Assembly (NCBI RefSeq): GCF_002944405.1
Contig: NZ_CP024308.1
Coordinates: forward strand, 62,001-126,000
Length of the DNA stretch: 64,000 bases
Direction: 5' to 3'
From: Sinorhizobium fredii
Lineage (GTDB): Bacteria; Pseudomonadota; Alphaproteobacteria; Rhizobiales; Rhizobiaceae
A program made the position numbers and the translations under genes. This document shows positions 50,026 to 59,332 of this stretch, in pieces; the stretch's first letter is position 1, and each line of letters starts with the position of its first letter. The notes beneath the pieces are model-generated. The model was not told where the DNA came from and did not search any database. It saw nothing but the letters and a program-made list of their open reading frames with translations.

Positions 50026-52502
50026 TGAGCGACATCACACGACAGAAAGCACTTCCGGAAAAGGCGCCGGTAGTCGTCATTGGCGGCGGAATCATCGGGG
50101 TCTCGACCCTCTACCACCTCGCAAGACGTGGCGTCAGCGGTGCTGTGCTGCTGGAGCGGAAGCAACTTGCCAGCGGCACTACCTGGCATGCTGCCGGCAT
50201 TGTTGGACAACTCAGGGAGTCGAGCGCCCAGACCAACCTCTCCAAGTATACGGCGCGCCTGTTCACCGAGCTCGAGGCGGAAACCGGGCAGGCGACCGGC
50301 TATAAGCAGAACGGAACCATGCATCTGGCGCTTTCCGGCATCCGGCTGGAGCAGCTTCAACGCAATCACGACCACGCCCGCCGGATGGAGATCGAGAGCC
50401 ACATGCTGTCTGTCGATGCTCTGAAGGAGCAGTGGCCGCTCATAAACTATGAGGGCGTGCTCGGCGGCTTCTTCGTTCCATCTAACGGACAAGTCAATCC
50501 GCTGGATGTCACGCAAGCCATGGCAAAGGGTGCGAAGCAGAAGGGCGCCCTGGTGTTCGAGAACACTTCGGCAACCAGGATACTGACGAAAAACGGCCGG
50601 GTGATCGGCGTCGAAACCGATCAAGGTGTCATCGCCACTGAAAAGGTCCTGCTTGCGGGCGGAATGTGGACAAGCCGCTTTGCGAAGGCACATGGCGTGA
50701 CCGTGCCTCTTCATGCTGCGGAACATTTTTATATCGTCACTCAACCGGTCGCTGACCTACCGCGCACGTTACCCTGCCTTGTCGTCGGCGAAGAACGGAC
50801 ATACTGGAAGGAAGACGCGGGAAAACTGCTGATCGGTGGCTTTGAAGCACGTGGCAAAGCCTGGGCCAGAGAGGGCATTCCCGACAGTTTCGAGTTCGAC
50901 GAACTTCCATTCGACATGGAACACAACGAACCGATACTCGAAACCATCTTCGCGCGCATGCCGGCACTTGCCGAGATGGGCATCAAGACGTTTTTCAATG
51001 GCCCAGAGAGTTTCACGCCGGACGGACGGCCTTATCTCGGACCCGCTCCCGAAAAGCGAGGGCTATTCATTGCGGCCGGCATGAATTCCAACGGCATCCT
51101 GAATTCGGGTGGCGTTGGACTGACAATGGCGGAATGGCTGGTCGATGGTTACCCGAGCCGCAGCATGAACTCGATGCTGGCTTGTCGCGCTCATCCCTTC
51201 CAGTCCAACTCCGCATACAACGGAGATAGGGTCGGCGAGTCCGTCGGTTTCCACTACGGCATCCATTGGCCCGGCCGTCAGATCGAGACAGCGCGAGGCA
51301 TCCGCAGGGTTCCTATGCACGACCGACTTGCATCGGCCGGTGCGGTATTCGCCGAGCGCATCGGGTGGGAAGTGCCAATGTACTTCGATCCCGCCGGCGC
51401 CGGATGGCCGACGAAGCCCTCGCTGGGATGGCAGGAATGGTCCCCGATAGTAGCCGACGAATGCATTGCGGCCCGCGACGACGCGGTCCTGCTCGATCAG
51501 TCGATGTACGGCAAGATTCTCGTGCAGGGACCCGACACCGCCAAAGCGCTAAACATGGTCTGCGGCGCGCAGATGGACGTGCCCACGGGGACCTCTGTCT
51601 ACACCCAGTTCTTGAATCCTCGCGGCGGCATCGAAGCAGATGTCACGGTGACGCGCTTCGCCGAGGACAGATTCCTGATCGTCACGGGCCACCCCAGCCA
51701 GATTCGCGACCGCGCGTGGCTCGAAGCGCATGCGGATCCGTCCTGGAGGTTCGAAGTCTTCGACGCGACGTCTTCATACTCGTTGCTGACCGTTCACGGA
51801 CCCAAGGCACGGGCGGTAATCGGATCAATCACGACCGATGATGTGTCCAACGAGGCGTTTCCGTTCGGGGCCGCGCGCGAGCTTGACCTTGCCTATGCGC
51901 GCGCCTGGGTCATCCGCCGCTCCTTCCTTGGCGAGCTCGGCTACGAGCTGCTGATACCGACGGAATTCACCGCCGGAGTGTACGAGGCTCTGCTCGTGGC
52001 CGGAAAGCCTCATAATCTGCGGCACATCGGTATGTTCGCGATGAACAGTTGCCGCCTCGAGAAGGCGTTCCGACACTTCGGCCACGACATCGGCGAGGAT
52101 GACACACCTTTCGAAACCGGTCTCGGATTCGCGGTCGATCTGAGCAAAGAACAATTCCTCGGGCGGGAAGTTCTTGAGGCGCAGAAAGCGCAGGGGCCCG
52201 CAACCAAGTTCAGGACGGTCTGCGTGTCGGTCGAGAGCGCGTCCGCGCTGGAGGGTCCCTACCTCATTCACAACGAGCCGGTCTGGCGCGATGGCGAACT
52301 CGTGGGCCATGTCACCTCGGGAGGTTGGGGCTTCAGGCTCGAACGAATGGTCGGCCTTGCCAGCCTGCATCGTGCCGACGGCGTCACGAAGGCGTGGTTG
52401 GACGAGGGCGGTTTCGAGGTCCAGATCGCCGGAGAAATGTGTCCGCTGACGGTGCAACTGCAGCCCTTCTACGATCCGAAGGGCGAGCGGATGCGCGCTT
52501 GA
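50025..52502 (+). CDS. Dimethylglycine/sarcosine dehydrogenase-like flavoprotein with GcvT domain
   Basis: 825 residues from ATG 50025 (an ATG at 50010 is also in frame). FAD-binding 'VVVIGGGIIGVSTLYHLARRG' starts near residue 16, followed by 'LASGTTWHAAGIVGQLR', whose His (about 55) matches the His that binds FAD covalently in dimethylglycine dehydrogenase. The C-terminal half is a GcvT-like folate domain ('VPMYFDPAG...', 'YGKILVQGPDTAKALN', 'ALLLGELGYELLIP'-like 'FLGELGYELLIPTEFTAG'). Such enzymes take a methyl group off an N-methyl amino compound, pass electrons to ETF and the C1 unit to THF. ETF, ETF-QO, FolD and PurU are all encoded in the facing operon. Confidence 0.88.
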   Translation: MSDITRQKALPEKAPVVVIGGGIIGVSTLYHLARRGVSGAVLLERKQLASGTTWHAAGIVGQLRESSAQTNLSKYTARLFTELEAETGQATGYKQNGTMHLALSGIRLEQLQRNHDHARRMEIESHMLSVDALKEQWPLINYEGVLGGFFVPSNGQVNPLDVTQAMAKGAKQKGALVFENTSATRILTKNGRVIGVETDQGVIATEKVLLAGGMWTSRFAKAHGVTVPLHAAEHFYIVTQPVADLPRTLPCLVVGEERTYWKEDAGKLLIGGFEARGKAWAREGIPDSFEFDELPFDMEHNEPILETIFARMPALAEMGIKTFFNGPESFTPDGRPYLGPAPEKRGLFIAAGMNSNGILNSGGVGLTMAEWLVDGYPSRSMNSMLACRAHPFQSNSAYNGDRVGESVGFHYGIHWPGRQIETARGIRRVPMHDRLASAGAVFAERIGWEVPMYFDPAGAGWPTKPSLGWQEWSPIVADECIAARDDAVLLDQSMYGKILVQGPDTAKALNMVCGAQMDVPTGTSVYTQFLNPRGGIEADVTVTRFAEDRFLIVTGHPSQIRDRAWLEAHADPSWRFEVFDATSSYSLLTVHGPKARAVIGSITTDDVSNEAFPFGAARELDLAYARAWVIRRSFLGELGYELLIPTEFTAGVYEALLVAGKPHNLRHIGMFAMNSCRLEKAFRHFGHDIGEDDTPFETGLGFAVDLSKEQFLGREVLEAQKAQGPATKFRTVCVSVESASALEGPYLIHNEPVWRDGELVGHVTSGGWGFRLERMVGLASLHRADGVTKAWLDEGGFEVQIAGEMCPLTVQLQPFYDPKGERMRA

Positions 52503-52538
52503 TCACACAAGCACAATAAAATGAGTGGGAACAAAATC

Positions 52539-53777
52539 ATGACTGACAAGACCATACTGATAGTCGGAACATACGACACGAAGTCCGACGAGCTGCGGTA
52601 TCTGGAGGAGTGCATCCGCAGCCAAGGCGGAGCCGTGCTGACAATGGACGTCAGCGTCCTCGGCGACGCCGTTGGTCCGGTCGACTTCACGAAGCACGAC
52701 GTCGCGGCTGCGGCGGGCTCGACGATCGAGGAAGTGATCAATTCCGGCGACGAAAACAGCGCGATGCAGATCATGGCGGCGGGAGCGTCCGTGCTGACGG
52801 CGAGGCTGCATGCCGAAGGCAGAATCGATGGCCTGATCGCCATGGGGGGCACGATGGGCACGGACCTTGCGCTGGACTGCGCACAGGCGCTGCCGCTGGG
52901 CGTCCCGAAATACGTCATTTCGACGGTATCGTTCTCGCCGCTCATTTCGGCGGACCGCCTCTCGCCTGACATCCAGATGATCCTGTGGGCCGGAGGCCTC
53001 TACGGGCTGAACTCGATCTGCAAATCCTCGTTGAGCCAAGCCGCGGGAGCGGTTCTCGGAGCGGCGCGGGCGGCGGAGCCTCCGGCCCGGAGCCGCCCGG
53101 TGATCGGAATGATGAGCCTGGGAAGCTCCTGCCTTTCCTACATGATGACCCTGAAGGGCCCCCTGGAGGAGCGCGGCTTCGAGGTGGCGGTGTTCCACGC
53201 CACAGGCATGGGCGGCATGGCCTTCGAGAAGCTGGCCGCTGAGGGCTACTTCGCGGCGGTCATGGACTTCGCGCTCCCCGAGCTCGGGAACCTCCTGGTC
53301 GGTTCGGTGATAAACGGCGGAAAGAACCGTCTGCTCTCGGCAGGACAGAAGGGCGTTCCCCAACTCGTCGCCCCCGGCTGCGTCGATCTAATCGACTTCG
53401 CGAGCTGGCAGGAAATTCCGGCACGGTTTGCAGATCGCCCGTACCACGCCCACAACAGGCTGATCGCCTCCGCGGCACTCACTGCGGAAGAACGGAGGGA
53501 AACGGCCAGGGAAATCGGGAAGCGCCTCTCCCAGGCGAAAGCTCCGGTCCACGTCATCCTGCCGAACCAGGGCATCGAGGAGTGGGACAGGGAAGGGCAG
53601 CCGGCACACGATCCCGAAGGGCTGACCGCCTTCCTCGACGAGATGCGGAGCGCAATCCGCGCCCCGGTGGAGCTGACCGAGATCGATGCGCACATTAACG
53701 ACCCGGCGTTCACCGAAACCGTTCTCAAGATCTTCGATGACTGGGTGCGCCGCGGAATCATCCGGAAAGCCGTGTGA
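52539..53777 (+). CDS. UPF0261/Tm-1-like ATP-binding domain protein
   Basis: 412 residues from ATG 52539, with GTGGGA upstream; an ATG at 52521 is possible. 'ILIVGTYDTKSDELRYLEEC', 'GLIAMGGTMGTDLALDCAQA', 'YVISTVSFSP', 'VFHATGMGGMAFEKLAAEGY' and 'APGCVDLIDF' are typical of the UPF0261 family, the bacterial relatives of the plant Tm-1 resistance protein. The nucleotide-binding N-domain and the C-domain are both complete. Its biochemical role is not established; in other bacteria it travels with catabolic genes. Here it lies between two demethylase-like flavoproteins in an operon. Confidence 0.85.
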   Translation: MTDKTILIVGTYDTKSDELRYLEECIRSQGGAVLTMDVSVLGDAVGPVDFTKHDVAAAAGSTIEEVINSGDENSAMQIMAAGASVLTARLHAEGRIDGLIAMGGTMGTDLALDCAQALPLGVPKYVISTVSFSPLISADRLSPDIQMILWAGGLYGLNSICKSSLSQAAGAVLGAARAAEPPARSRPVIGMMSLGSSCLSYMMTLKGPLEERGFEVAVFHATGMGGMAFEKLAAEGYFAAVMDFALPELGNLLVGSVINGGKNRLLSAGQKGVPQLVAPGCVDLIDFASWQEIPARFADRPYHAHNRLIASAALTAEERRETAREIGKRLSQAKAPVHVILPNQGIEEWDREGQPAHDPEGLTAFLDEMRSAIRAPVELTEIDAHINDPAFTETVLKIFDDWVRRGIIRKAV

Positions 53778-53788
53778 GGTCAGCCGCC

Positions 53789-55834
53789 ATGACATTGGAT
53801 CCACGCTACAGCGTTCTCTTCGAACCCGTGAAGATCGGACCGGTCACAGCGCCCAACCGCTTCTTCGCAGTGCCCCACGCGACGGGGCATTCGCCCCTGA
53901 TGCCCAACGGGTCGATAGCCATGCGTGCCATGAAGGCGGAGGGCGGCTGGGGCACCGTCGCGATGCAGCTTGCCGAGATTGATCCCTCCTCGGATATATC
54001 GAACCTGCCTATCGAAAAGTTCTGGGATGAGACCGATATCGCCAGCCACGCAAGACTGACTGCGAGAATTCGGGAGCACGGAGCTCTGTCAGCGATCGAG
54101 ATCGGCCACAGCGGCATGCGATCGCGGGGGCTTGCCAACGGCTACCCCGTACTCGGACCCTCAAGTCTTCCCGTCCTGAAGCCCGAGGTTCCCGTCCAAG
54201 CGAAGGCAATGGACAAGGAGGACATCCGGTCGCTTCGCAGGAGCTACCGCGCCGCCGTGCAGCGGGCCAAGCAGGCAGGCTACGACATCGTTTACGTCTA
54301 CGCGGCTCACGACGCATCTGTTCTGTGGCATTTCCTGACACCCGCCTACAACTTCCGGACGGATGAGTACGGAGGAAATTTCGAGAACCGCGTCCGCTTG
54401 CTCCGTGAGGTGCTGGAAGAGACCAAGGAGGAAGCGCGGGACGAGATCGCCGTGGCGATCCGGTTCGCGGTCCATGAGCTATCCGGCCCCAAGGCGATCC
54501 TGAGCACGGGTGAGGGGAGGGACGTTGTCGAGCGCCTCGCCGAGCTCCCAGACCTTTGGGACGTCAACGTGTCCGGCTGGAGCCGCGACTCTGGGACGTC
54601 GCGCTTCGACCCGGAAGGCGCGCAGGAAGAGTTCACCAGCTTCGTCAAGACCGTGACCAGCAAGCCGGTCGTCGGCGTCGGCCGCTTCACGTCGCCTGAT
54701 GCAATGGTGAGCCAGATCCGGCGGGGCGTGCTCGACCTGATCGGAGGTGCACGTCCATCGATCGCGGATCCGTTCCTTCCGAACAAGATCAAGGAAGGTC
54801 GAGTCGACGAGATACGCGAATGCATCGGCTGCAACATCTGCGTTGCATCGGATGCCTATTCGATCCCCCTGCGCTGTACCCAGAACCCGACGATGAGCGA
54901 GGAGTGGCGTCGTGGGTGGCATCCGGAGCGAATTCCAGCCGCGCCGGAGCCGAAAAACCTCCTCGTCGTGGGGTCAGGTCCAGCGGGACTAGAGTGCGCC
55001 TTCACGCTCGCGCGCGCCGGGCACCAGGTTACCGTAGCGGACAAGTCAACCGAGCTAGGCGGACGCGTGTCAAAGGAATGCCGTCTAAAAGGCCTCTCCG
55101 CATGGAGCCGGGTGCGCGATTACCGTCTCTATCAATTGCAGCAGATGGCGAACGTCGTTCTCTACCCCGAGAGCGAGGTAACGGCTGACGACGTAGCCGA
55201 TTTCGGAGCCGACCACGTTTTCGTCGCGACGGGCTCCCACTGGAGGGATGATGGACTCGGCCGCAGCCGCTACACCGCTATCCAGGGATTCCGCGGCAAC
55301 GCCCTGACGCCGGACCACATCCTCGACGGAGGGATCATTGCCGGATCGGTGGTCGTCTATGACGACGATCACTACTACATGGGCAATGCCCTCGCCGAGC
55401 ACCTCGCCGCGCTCGGGTCCGAAGTGCATCTCGTCTGTCCGCTGCCATCTATCGCGGGGTGGATGGGCTACACGCTGGAGCAGCCGCGCGTCGTTGCGGC
55501 GCTGATGGAAGCCGGCGTGAAGATGTACCCGAACACCACGGCCACCGGCTGGGAGAACGGCGTTCTCCGCATCAAACGCAGTGACACGTACCAGGAGCTT
55601 CAGCCCATTAGGGCCGACAACCTTCTCACGGTGACCGCAAGGCTGCCGAACGATGCGCTTGGGGAAGCAATCAGGAAGTCCGGCTCCGTCGGCTGCACTG
55701 TCATCGGGGATGCCGTCGCCCCGGGCATCATCCAGGCGGCGGTGTTCTCAGGACACAAGGCTGCCAGGGAATTTCTTGGCACCGAACCGGAGAACAGGAT
55801 CTTCCGGCGCGAGACGCCGAAGCTGTTCGTCTAG
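53789..55834 (+). CDS. Trimethylamine/dimethylamine dehydrogenase-like FMN/4Fe-4S/FAD oxidoreductase
   Basis: 681 residues from ATG 53789 (TGAGG before it; GTG 53774 overlaps the upstream stop). An N-terminal Old Yellow Enzyme-type FMN barrel ('YSVLFEPVKIGPVTAPNRFF', 'TPAYNFRTDEYGGNFENRVR') is followed by the iron-sulfur box with Cys 345, 348, 351 and 363, and then an NAD(P)/FAD domain starting 'LLVVGSGPAGLECA'. This is the order of trimethylamine dehydrogenase, 2,4-dienoyl-CoA reductase and N-methylproline demethylases. With the operon context, oxidative demethylation of a tertiary amine is likely; TMADH-type enzymes give electrons to ETF. Confidence 0.87.
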   Translation: MTLDPRYSVLFEPVKIGPVTAPNRFFAVPHATGHSPLMPNGSIAMRAMKAEGGWGTVAMQLAEIDPSSDISNLPIEKFWDETDIASHARLTARIREHGALSAIEIGHSGMRSRGLANGYPVLGPSSLPVLKPEVPVQAKAMDKEDIRSLRRSYRAAVQRAKQAGYDIVYVYAAHDASVLWHFLTPAYNFRTDEYGGNFENRVRLLREVLEETKEEARDEIAVAIRFAVHELSGPKAILSTGEGRDVVERLAELPDLWDVNVSGWSRDSGTSRFDPEGAQEEFTSFVKTVTSKPVVGVGRFTSPDAMVSQIRRGVLDLIGGARPSIADPFLPNKIKEGRVDEIRECIGCNICVASDAYSIPLRCTQNPTMSEEWRRGWHPERIPAAPEPKNLLVVGSGPAGLECAFTLARAGHQVTVADKSTELGGRVSKECRLKGLSAWSRVRDYRLYQLQQMANVVLYPESEVTADDVADFGADHVFVATGSHWRDDGLGRSRYTAIQGFRGNALTPDHILDGGIIAGSVVVYDDDHYYMGNALAEHLAALGSEVHLVCPLPSIAGWMGYTLEQPRVVAALMEAGVKMYPNTTATGWENGVLRIKRSDTYQELQPIRADNLLTVTARLPNDALGEAIRKSGSVGCTVIGDAVAPGIIQAAVFSGHKAAREFLGTEPENRIFRRETPKLFV

Positions 55835-55847
55835 GAAGGAGATCGCA

Positions 55848-56357
55848 TTGGACCCGGTGAACTCGGCATATCTCGAGGAGTTGAGGGCGGCTCACTTCGG
55901 AGAAATGGTCGGCGACCTTCTCTTTCGAAGACTTTGCGACCGTTATCCTGAACATTCGAGCAAGCTCCATGAGCTTGCGCGCCTCGAGGCGAGCGTCGGC
56001 GACCTCCTGGAAGGCGTCCTGGCGCGACACCGCGTGGAGCCCGAACCGACGGAGCGCGTCGAAGCCCTGACTCATCAGCTTTTCGACGATCTCGGCGATG
56101 CCGACTGGGACGCCTTTCTGGCTCGGCTTCGCGACGTGGTCGTTCCCTTCGTGGAGCGCTTCGATCGGCTGCATGATGCAGGTCCGGCCGAGGATCGGAA
56201 CACGTTGCGCATTCTCCGCGACCATGAGCGGGCGCTGTTGCGCTTTCTCGATGCCGAGATCCGGCGCGAGGACGAATTGCAGCCGTTAGAACGGGTGCTG
56301 GCGGAACTCGCCGAAGTTCGCTTCGCAGGGGGCAGGATTAGATGCGACAGCGCGTGA
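55848..56357 (+). CDS. Unknown helical protein, end of the demethylase operon
   Basis: 169 residues from TTG 55848, which has AGGAAGGAG at good distance; the start is therefore not an ATG. The protein is all-helical, rich in Arg, Glu and Leu ('LDPVNSAYLEELRAAHFGEM', 'RYPEHSSKLHELARLEASVG', 'EDRNTLRILRDHERALLRFL'). A pattern of His/Glu pairs is suggestive of a ferritin- or rubrerythrin-like four-helix bundle, but I see no clear metal box. It starts 13 bases after the TMADH-like gene and may work with that enzyme. Confidence 0.6.
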   Translation: MDPVNSAYLEELRAAHFGEMVGDLLFRRLCDRYPEHSSKLHELARLEASVGDLLEGVLARHRVEPEPTERVEALTHQLFDDLGDADWDAFLARLRDVVVPFVERFDRLHDAGPAEDRNTLRILRDHERALLRFLDAEIRREDELQPLERVLAELAEVRFAGGRIRCDSA

Positions 56358-56375
56358 AATCGGCATTGTTGGATG

Positions 56376-56840
56376 TCACGGCGAACCTCCTGCAAGGGCC
56401 GATGGGTCGACAAAGCGGCTTTCGATCGCCGCGAGCCCGAGTTCGATCGCCGACATCAACTCAGGGCCCATCGCCCGCTGAAGCTCTGCCTGATATTCGA
56501 GGGCGGCGGACGAAAGCTCCTGGTAGGTCCGCATTCCCAATGCCGTCAGTTCGAGATGTTCGATCCTGCGATCCGAGGCGTCCTCCCGCCTCCTCAACCA
56601 ACGGCGCTTTTCGAGAGCGAATACGGCGCGGCTCACCTTCGTCTTGTGCATGCCGGAGTGCCCGCCGATCTGCGTTGCCGTCAGACTCTTGTAGGCACCC
56701 AAGGCAGCCAGCGTCCGCCACTCAGGACGTGTCATTCCGTGCATCCGCTTGTAGTGCTCGGCGAAACGAAGGCTCACCGCCTCCGCGGCCCGATTGAGCC
56801 TGAAAGGCAGGAAGCGATCCAGATCGAAAAATTTCTCCAT
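56376..56840 (-). CDS. MarR family regulator of the homogentisate operon
   Basis: 154 residues from ATG 56840. Winged helix: 'MTRPEWRTLAALGAYKSLTA', 'TQIGGHSGMHKTKVSRAVFA', 'LEKRRWLRRREDASDRRIEH'. A longer frame to 56951 overlaps the hmgA operator and is not chosen. Divergent from hmgA with a 78-bp spacer that holds a perfect dyad. MarR-type proteins control homogentisate genes in many alphaproteobacteria, so I infer that it represses hmgA and answers to homogentisate or an earlier intermediate. (The named HmgR of Pseudomonas is an IclR protein and unrelated.). Confidence 0.85.
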   Translation of the reverse strand: MEKFFDLDRFLPFRLNRAAEAVSLRFAEHYKRMHGMTRPEWRTLAALGAYKSLTATQIGGHSGMHKTKVSRAVFALEKRRWLRRREDASDRRIEHLELTALGMRTYQELSSAALEYQAELQRAMGPELMSAIELGLAAIESRFVDPSALAGGSP

Positions 56841-56860
56841 TGACCAGCCTTGATGGTTAC

Positions 56861-56873
56861 AACTGTGACAGTT
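56861..56873. promoter_or_regulatory. Dyad AACTGTGACAGTT between marR and hmgA
   Basis: Two 6-bp arms around a single base form a perfect inverted repeat. It is 20 bases from the marR start and 45 from the hmgA start, a fitting position for an operator acting on both genes. Confidence 0.55.
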
Positions 56874-56918
56874 ACGAGCGCAACGAAATCTAACGTCGCG
56901 CAAAAGGAGTTGCAACAG

Positions 56919-58253
56919 ATGTCGAGTGCAGCAAGCCAGAACAGCCTCCAATACATGCCGGGTTTCGGAAATGACTTCGAGACGGAGTCGCTGCCCGGCG
57001 CTCTGCCTCAGGGACAGAACAGTCCGCAGAAGTGCAACTACGGTCTCTATGCCGAGCAGCTTTCAGGCTCACCGTTCACCGCGCCGCGTGGCACGAACGA
57101 ACGTTCCTGGCTCTACAGAATTCGGCCAAGCGTGCGCCACACGCGTCGCTTTTCGAACGCCAGCTATCCTATGTGGAAGTCCGCGCCTTGCCTCGACGAA
57201 CACTCTCTGCCGCTGGGCCAGCTTCGCTGGGATCCGATCCCCGCTCCCGAAGAGGCATTGAACTTCCTGGAAGGTGTGCGGACCATGACCGCCGCCGGCG
57301 ATGTGATGACCCAGGTCGGCATGGCCGCGCACGCCTACGTGTTCAACGAGGATATGGTCGATGACTACTTTTTCAACTCCGACGGTGAACTGCTCATCGT
57401 GCCCCAGGTGGGAACGCTCAGGGTATTCACCGAGATGGGGATCATGGACGTGGAGCCCTCGGAGATCTGCCTCGTCCCGCGTGGTATGATGTTCAAGGTC
57501 CTGCGCGTTGGCAACGCGGACGTCTGGCGCGGCTACATCTGCGAAAACTACGGGGCGAAGTTCACGCTGCCGGACCGCGGACCGATCGGCGCGAACTGCC
57601 TGGCCAATCCTCGGGACTTCAAGACGCCCGTTGCCGCGTTTGAGGACAAGGAGACTCCCTGCAGGGTGCACGTGAAGTGGTGCGGGAAATTCTTCGTGAC
57701 CGAAATCGGCCACTCGCCCCTCGACGTGGTCGCGTGGCACGGCAACTACGCGCCGTTCAAATATGATCTGCGGACCTTTTCCCCGGTCGGCGCGATCCTC
57801 TTCGATCACCCGGATCCATCTATCTTCACCGTGCTGACCGCGCCGACGGAAGAGGTGGGCACAGCCAACGTCGACTTCGTGATCTTCCCGCCGCGCTGGA
57901 TGGTGGCCGAACACACATTCAGGCCACCCTGGTACCACCGCAACATCATGAGCGAGTTCATGGGCCTCATTCATGGCCAGTACGATGCGAAGGAGGAGGG
58001 GTTCGTTCCGGGTGGGATGAGCCTTCACAACATGATGCTGCCGCACGGGCCCGATGCGTCAGGTTTCGAAAAGGCGTCCAGCGGCGACCTGAAGCCCGTC
58101 AAGCTGGACCACACGATGGCCTTCATGTTCGAGACGCGTTTTCCTCAGCAACTGACCAGATATGCGGCAGAGCTCGAGACGCTGCAGGACAACTACCTCG
58201 AATGCTGGGATGGCCTGGAGCGGAAGTTCGACGGAACCGCCGGGGTGAAATGA
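56919..58253 (+). CDS. hmgA: Homogentisate 1,2-dioxygenase
   Basis: 444 residues from ATG 56919 with AAAGGAG nine bases before; the frame goes back to 56850 but the dyad lies inside that part. The family start '[26 protein letters not shown]' is clear (residues about 11-36), and the C-terminal metal region '[22 protein letters not shown]' contains the iron-binding His and Glu. It opens the ring of homogentisate to maleylacetoacetate using Fe(II) and oxygen. First gene of the operon, regulated by the divergent MarR protein. Confidence 0.96.
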   Translation: MSSAASQNSLQYMPGFGNDFETESLPGALPQGQNSPQKCNYGLYAEQLSGSPFTAPRGTNERSWLYRIRPSVRHTRRFSNASYPMWKSAPCLDEHSLPLGQLRWDPIPAPEEALNFLEGVRTMTAAGDVMTQVGMAAHAYVFNEDMVDDYFFNSDGELLIVPQVGTLRVFTEMGIMDVEPSEICLVPRGMMFKVLRVGNADVWRGYICENYGAKFTLPDRGPIGANCLANPRDFKTPVAAFEDKETPCRVHVKWCGKFFVTEIGHSPLDVVAWHGNYAPFKYDLRTFSPVGAILFDHPDPSIFTVLTAPTEEVGTANVDFVIFPPRWMVAEHTFRPPWYHRNIMSEFMGLIHGQYDAKEEGFVPGGMSLHNMMLPHGPDASGFEKASSGDLKPVKLDHTMAFMFETRFPQQLTRYAAELETLQDNYLECWDGLERKFDGTAGVK

Positions 58254-58272
58254 AGCTGGGATTGGAAAGACA

Positions 58273-59289
58273 ATGAAACTCGCAACACTCAAGGACTCGA
58301 CCCGAGACGGCAAACTCGTTGTCGTCTCGAAGGACCTGACGCGCTGCTCGGAGGTCGGGCATATCGCGCGCACGCTCCAAGCGGCGCTCGACGATTGGGG
58401 GCATGCGAGCCCACGGTTGGCTCGTGTTGCGGAAGGACTCGAGAACGGGTCTCAGCCCTTCATGCGGTTCCACGAGCATGAGGTGGCTTCGCCGCTGCCC
58501 CGCGCATACCAGTGGGCCGACGGATCGGCATACGTGAACCATGTCGAACTGGTGCGCAAAGCCCGCAATGCCGAGTTGCCCGCGTCGTTTTGGACCGATC
58601 CGCTGATGTATCAGGGAGGATCGGATAGCTTTCTCGCGCCGCGTGATCCGATCCGGATGGCGGACGAGGCCTACGGCATCGACATGGAAGCAGAAGTCGC
58701 AGTCATCGTCGACGACGTGCCCATGGGAGCGACCCCCGACCAGGCGCGCGAGGCAATCCGCCTGGTGATGCTCGTCAACGATGTCTCACTACGGGGCCTG
58801 ATCCCAGGCGAACTTGCCAAGGGTTTCGGCTTCTTCCAGTCAAAGCCGTCCTCGGCGTTCTCACCGGTCGCGGTGTCGCCGGACGAGCTCGGCGACGCAT
58901 GGGACGGCGGCAAGGTGCACCTGCCGCTGCTCGTCAGCCTCAACGGCCAGCCATTCGGCAGGGCGAACGCGGGTCGGGACATGACATTCGACTTCGGAGA
59001 GTTGATCGCGCATGCCGCCAAGACGCGGCCGCTGGTCGCCGGATCCATCATCGGTTCAGGGACGGTCTCGAACAAGCTCGACGGGGAGCCGGGAAAATCG
59101 ATCGCGGACGGCGGAGACGGCTACTCGTGCATCGCCGAGATTCGAATGATCGAGACGATCGAGACCGGCTCGCCGAGAACGCCGTTCATGAGGTTCGGCG
59201 ACAGCGTCCGTATCGAGATGAAGGACCAGTCGGGACGATCGATCTTCGGCGCGATCGAGCAAGCAGTCGAAAGATACGAGGCGGCCTGA
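58273..59289 (+). CDS. fahA: Fumarylacetoacetate hydrolase
   Basis: 338 residues. Metal-binding region 'DMEAEVAVIVDDVPMGAT', 'LVMLVNDVSLRGLIPGELAK', 'GFGFFQSKPSSAFSPVAVSP', and 'AGSIIGSGTVSNK' identify the bacterial FAA hydrolase type. It splits fumarylacetoacetate into fumarate and acetoacetate. It follows hmgA by 19 bases. The long form with an N-terminal domain (about 120 residues) matches the family of alphaproteobacteria rather than the isomerase/decarboxylase types. Confidence 0.93.
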   Translation: MKLATLKDSTRDGKLVVVSKDLTRCSEVGHIARTLQAALDDWGHASPRLARVAEGLENGSQPFMRFHEHEVASPLPRAYQWADGSAYVNHVELVRKARNAELPASFWTDPLMYQGGSDSFLAPRDPIRMADEAYGIDMEAEVAVIVDDVPMGATPDQAREAIRLVMLVNDVSLRGLIPGELAKGFGFFQSKPSSAFSPVAVSPDELGDAWDGGKVHLPLLVSLNGQPFGRANAGRDMTFDFGELIAHAAKTRPLVAGSIIGSGTVSNKLDGEPGKSIADGGDGYSCIAEIRMIETIETGSPRTPFMRFGDSVRIEMKDQSGRSIFGAIEQAVERYEAA

Positions 59290-59332
59290 TCCTTTCCGGC
59301 CGCGCGACCAAACAGAATAAGGAGACTAGCAA

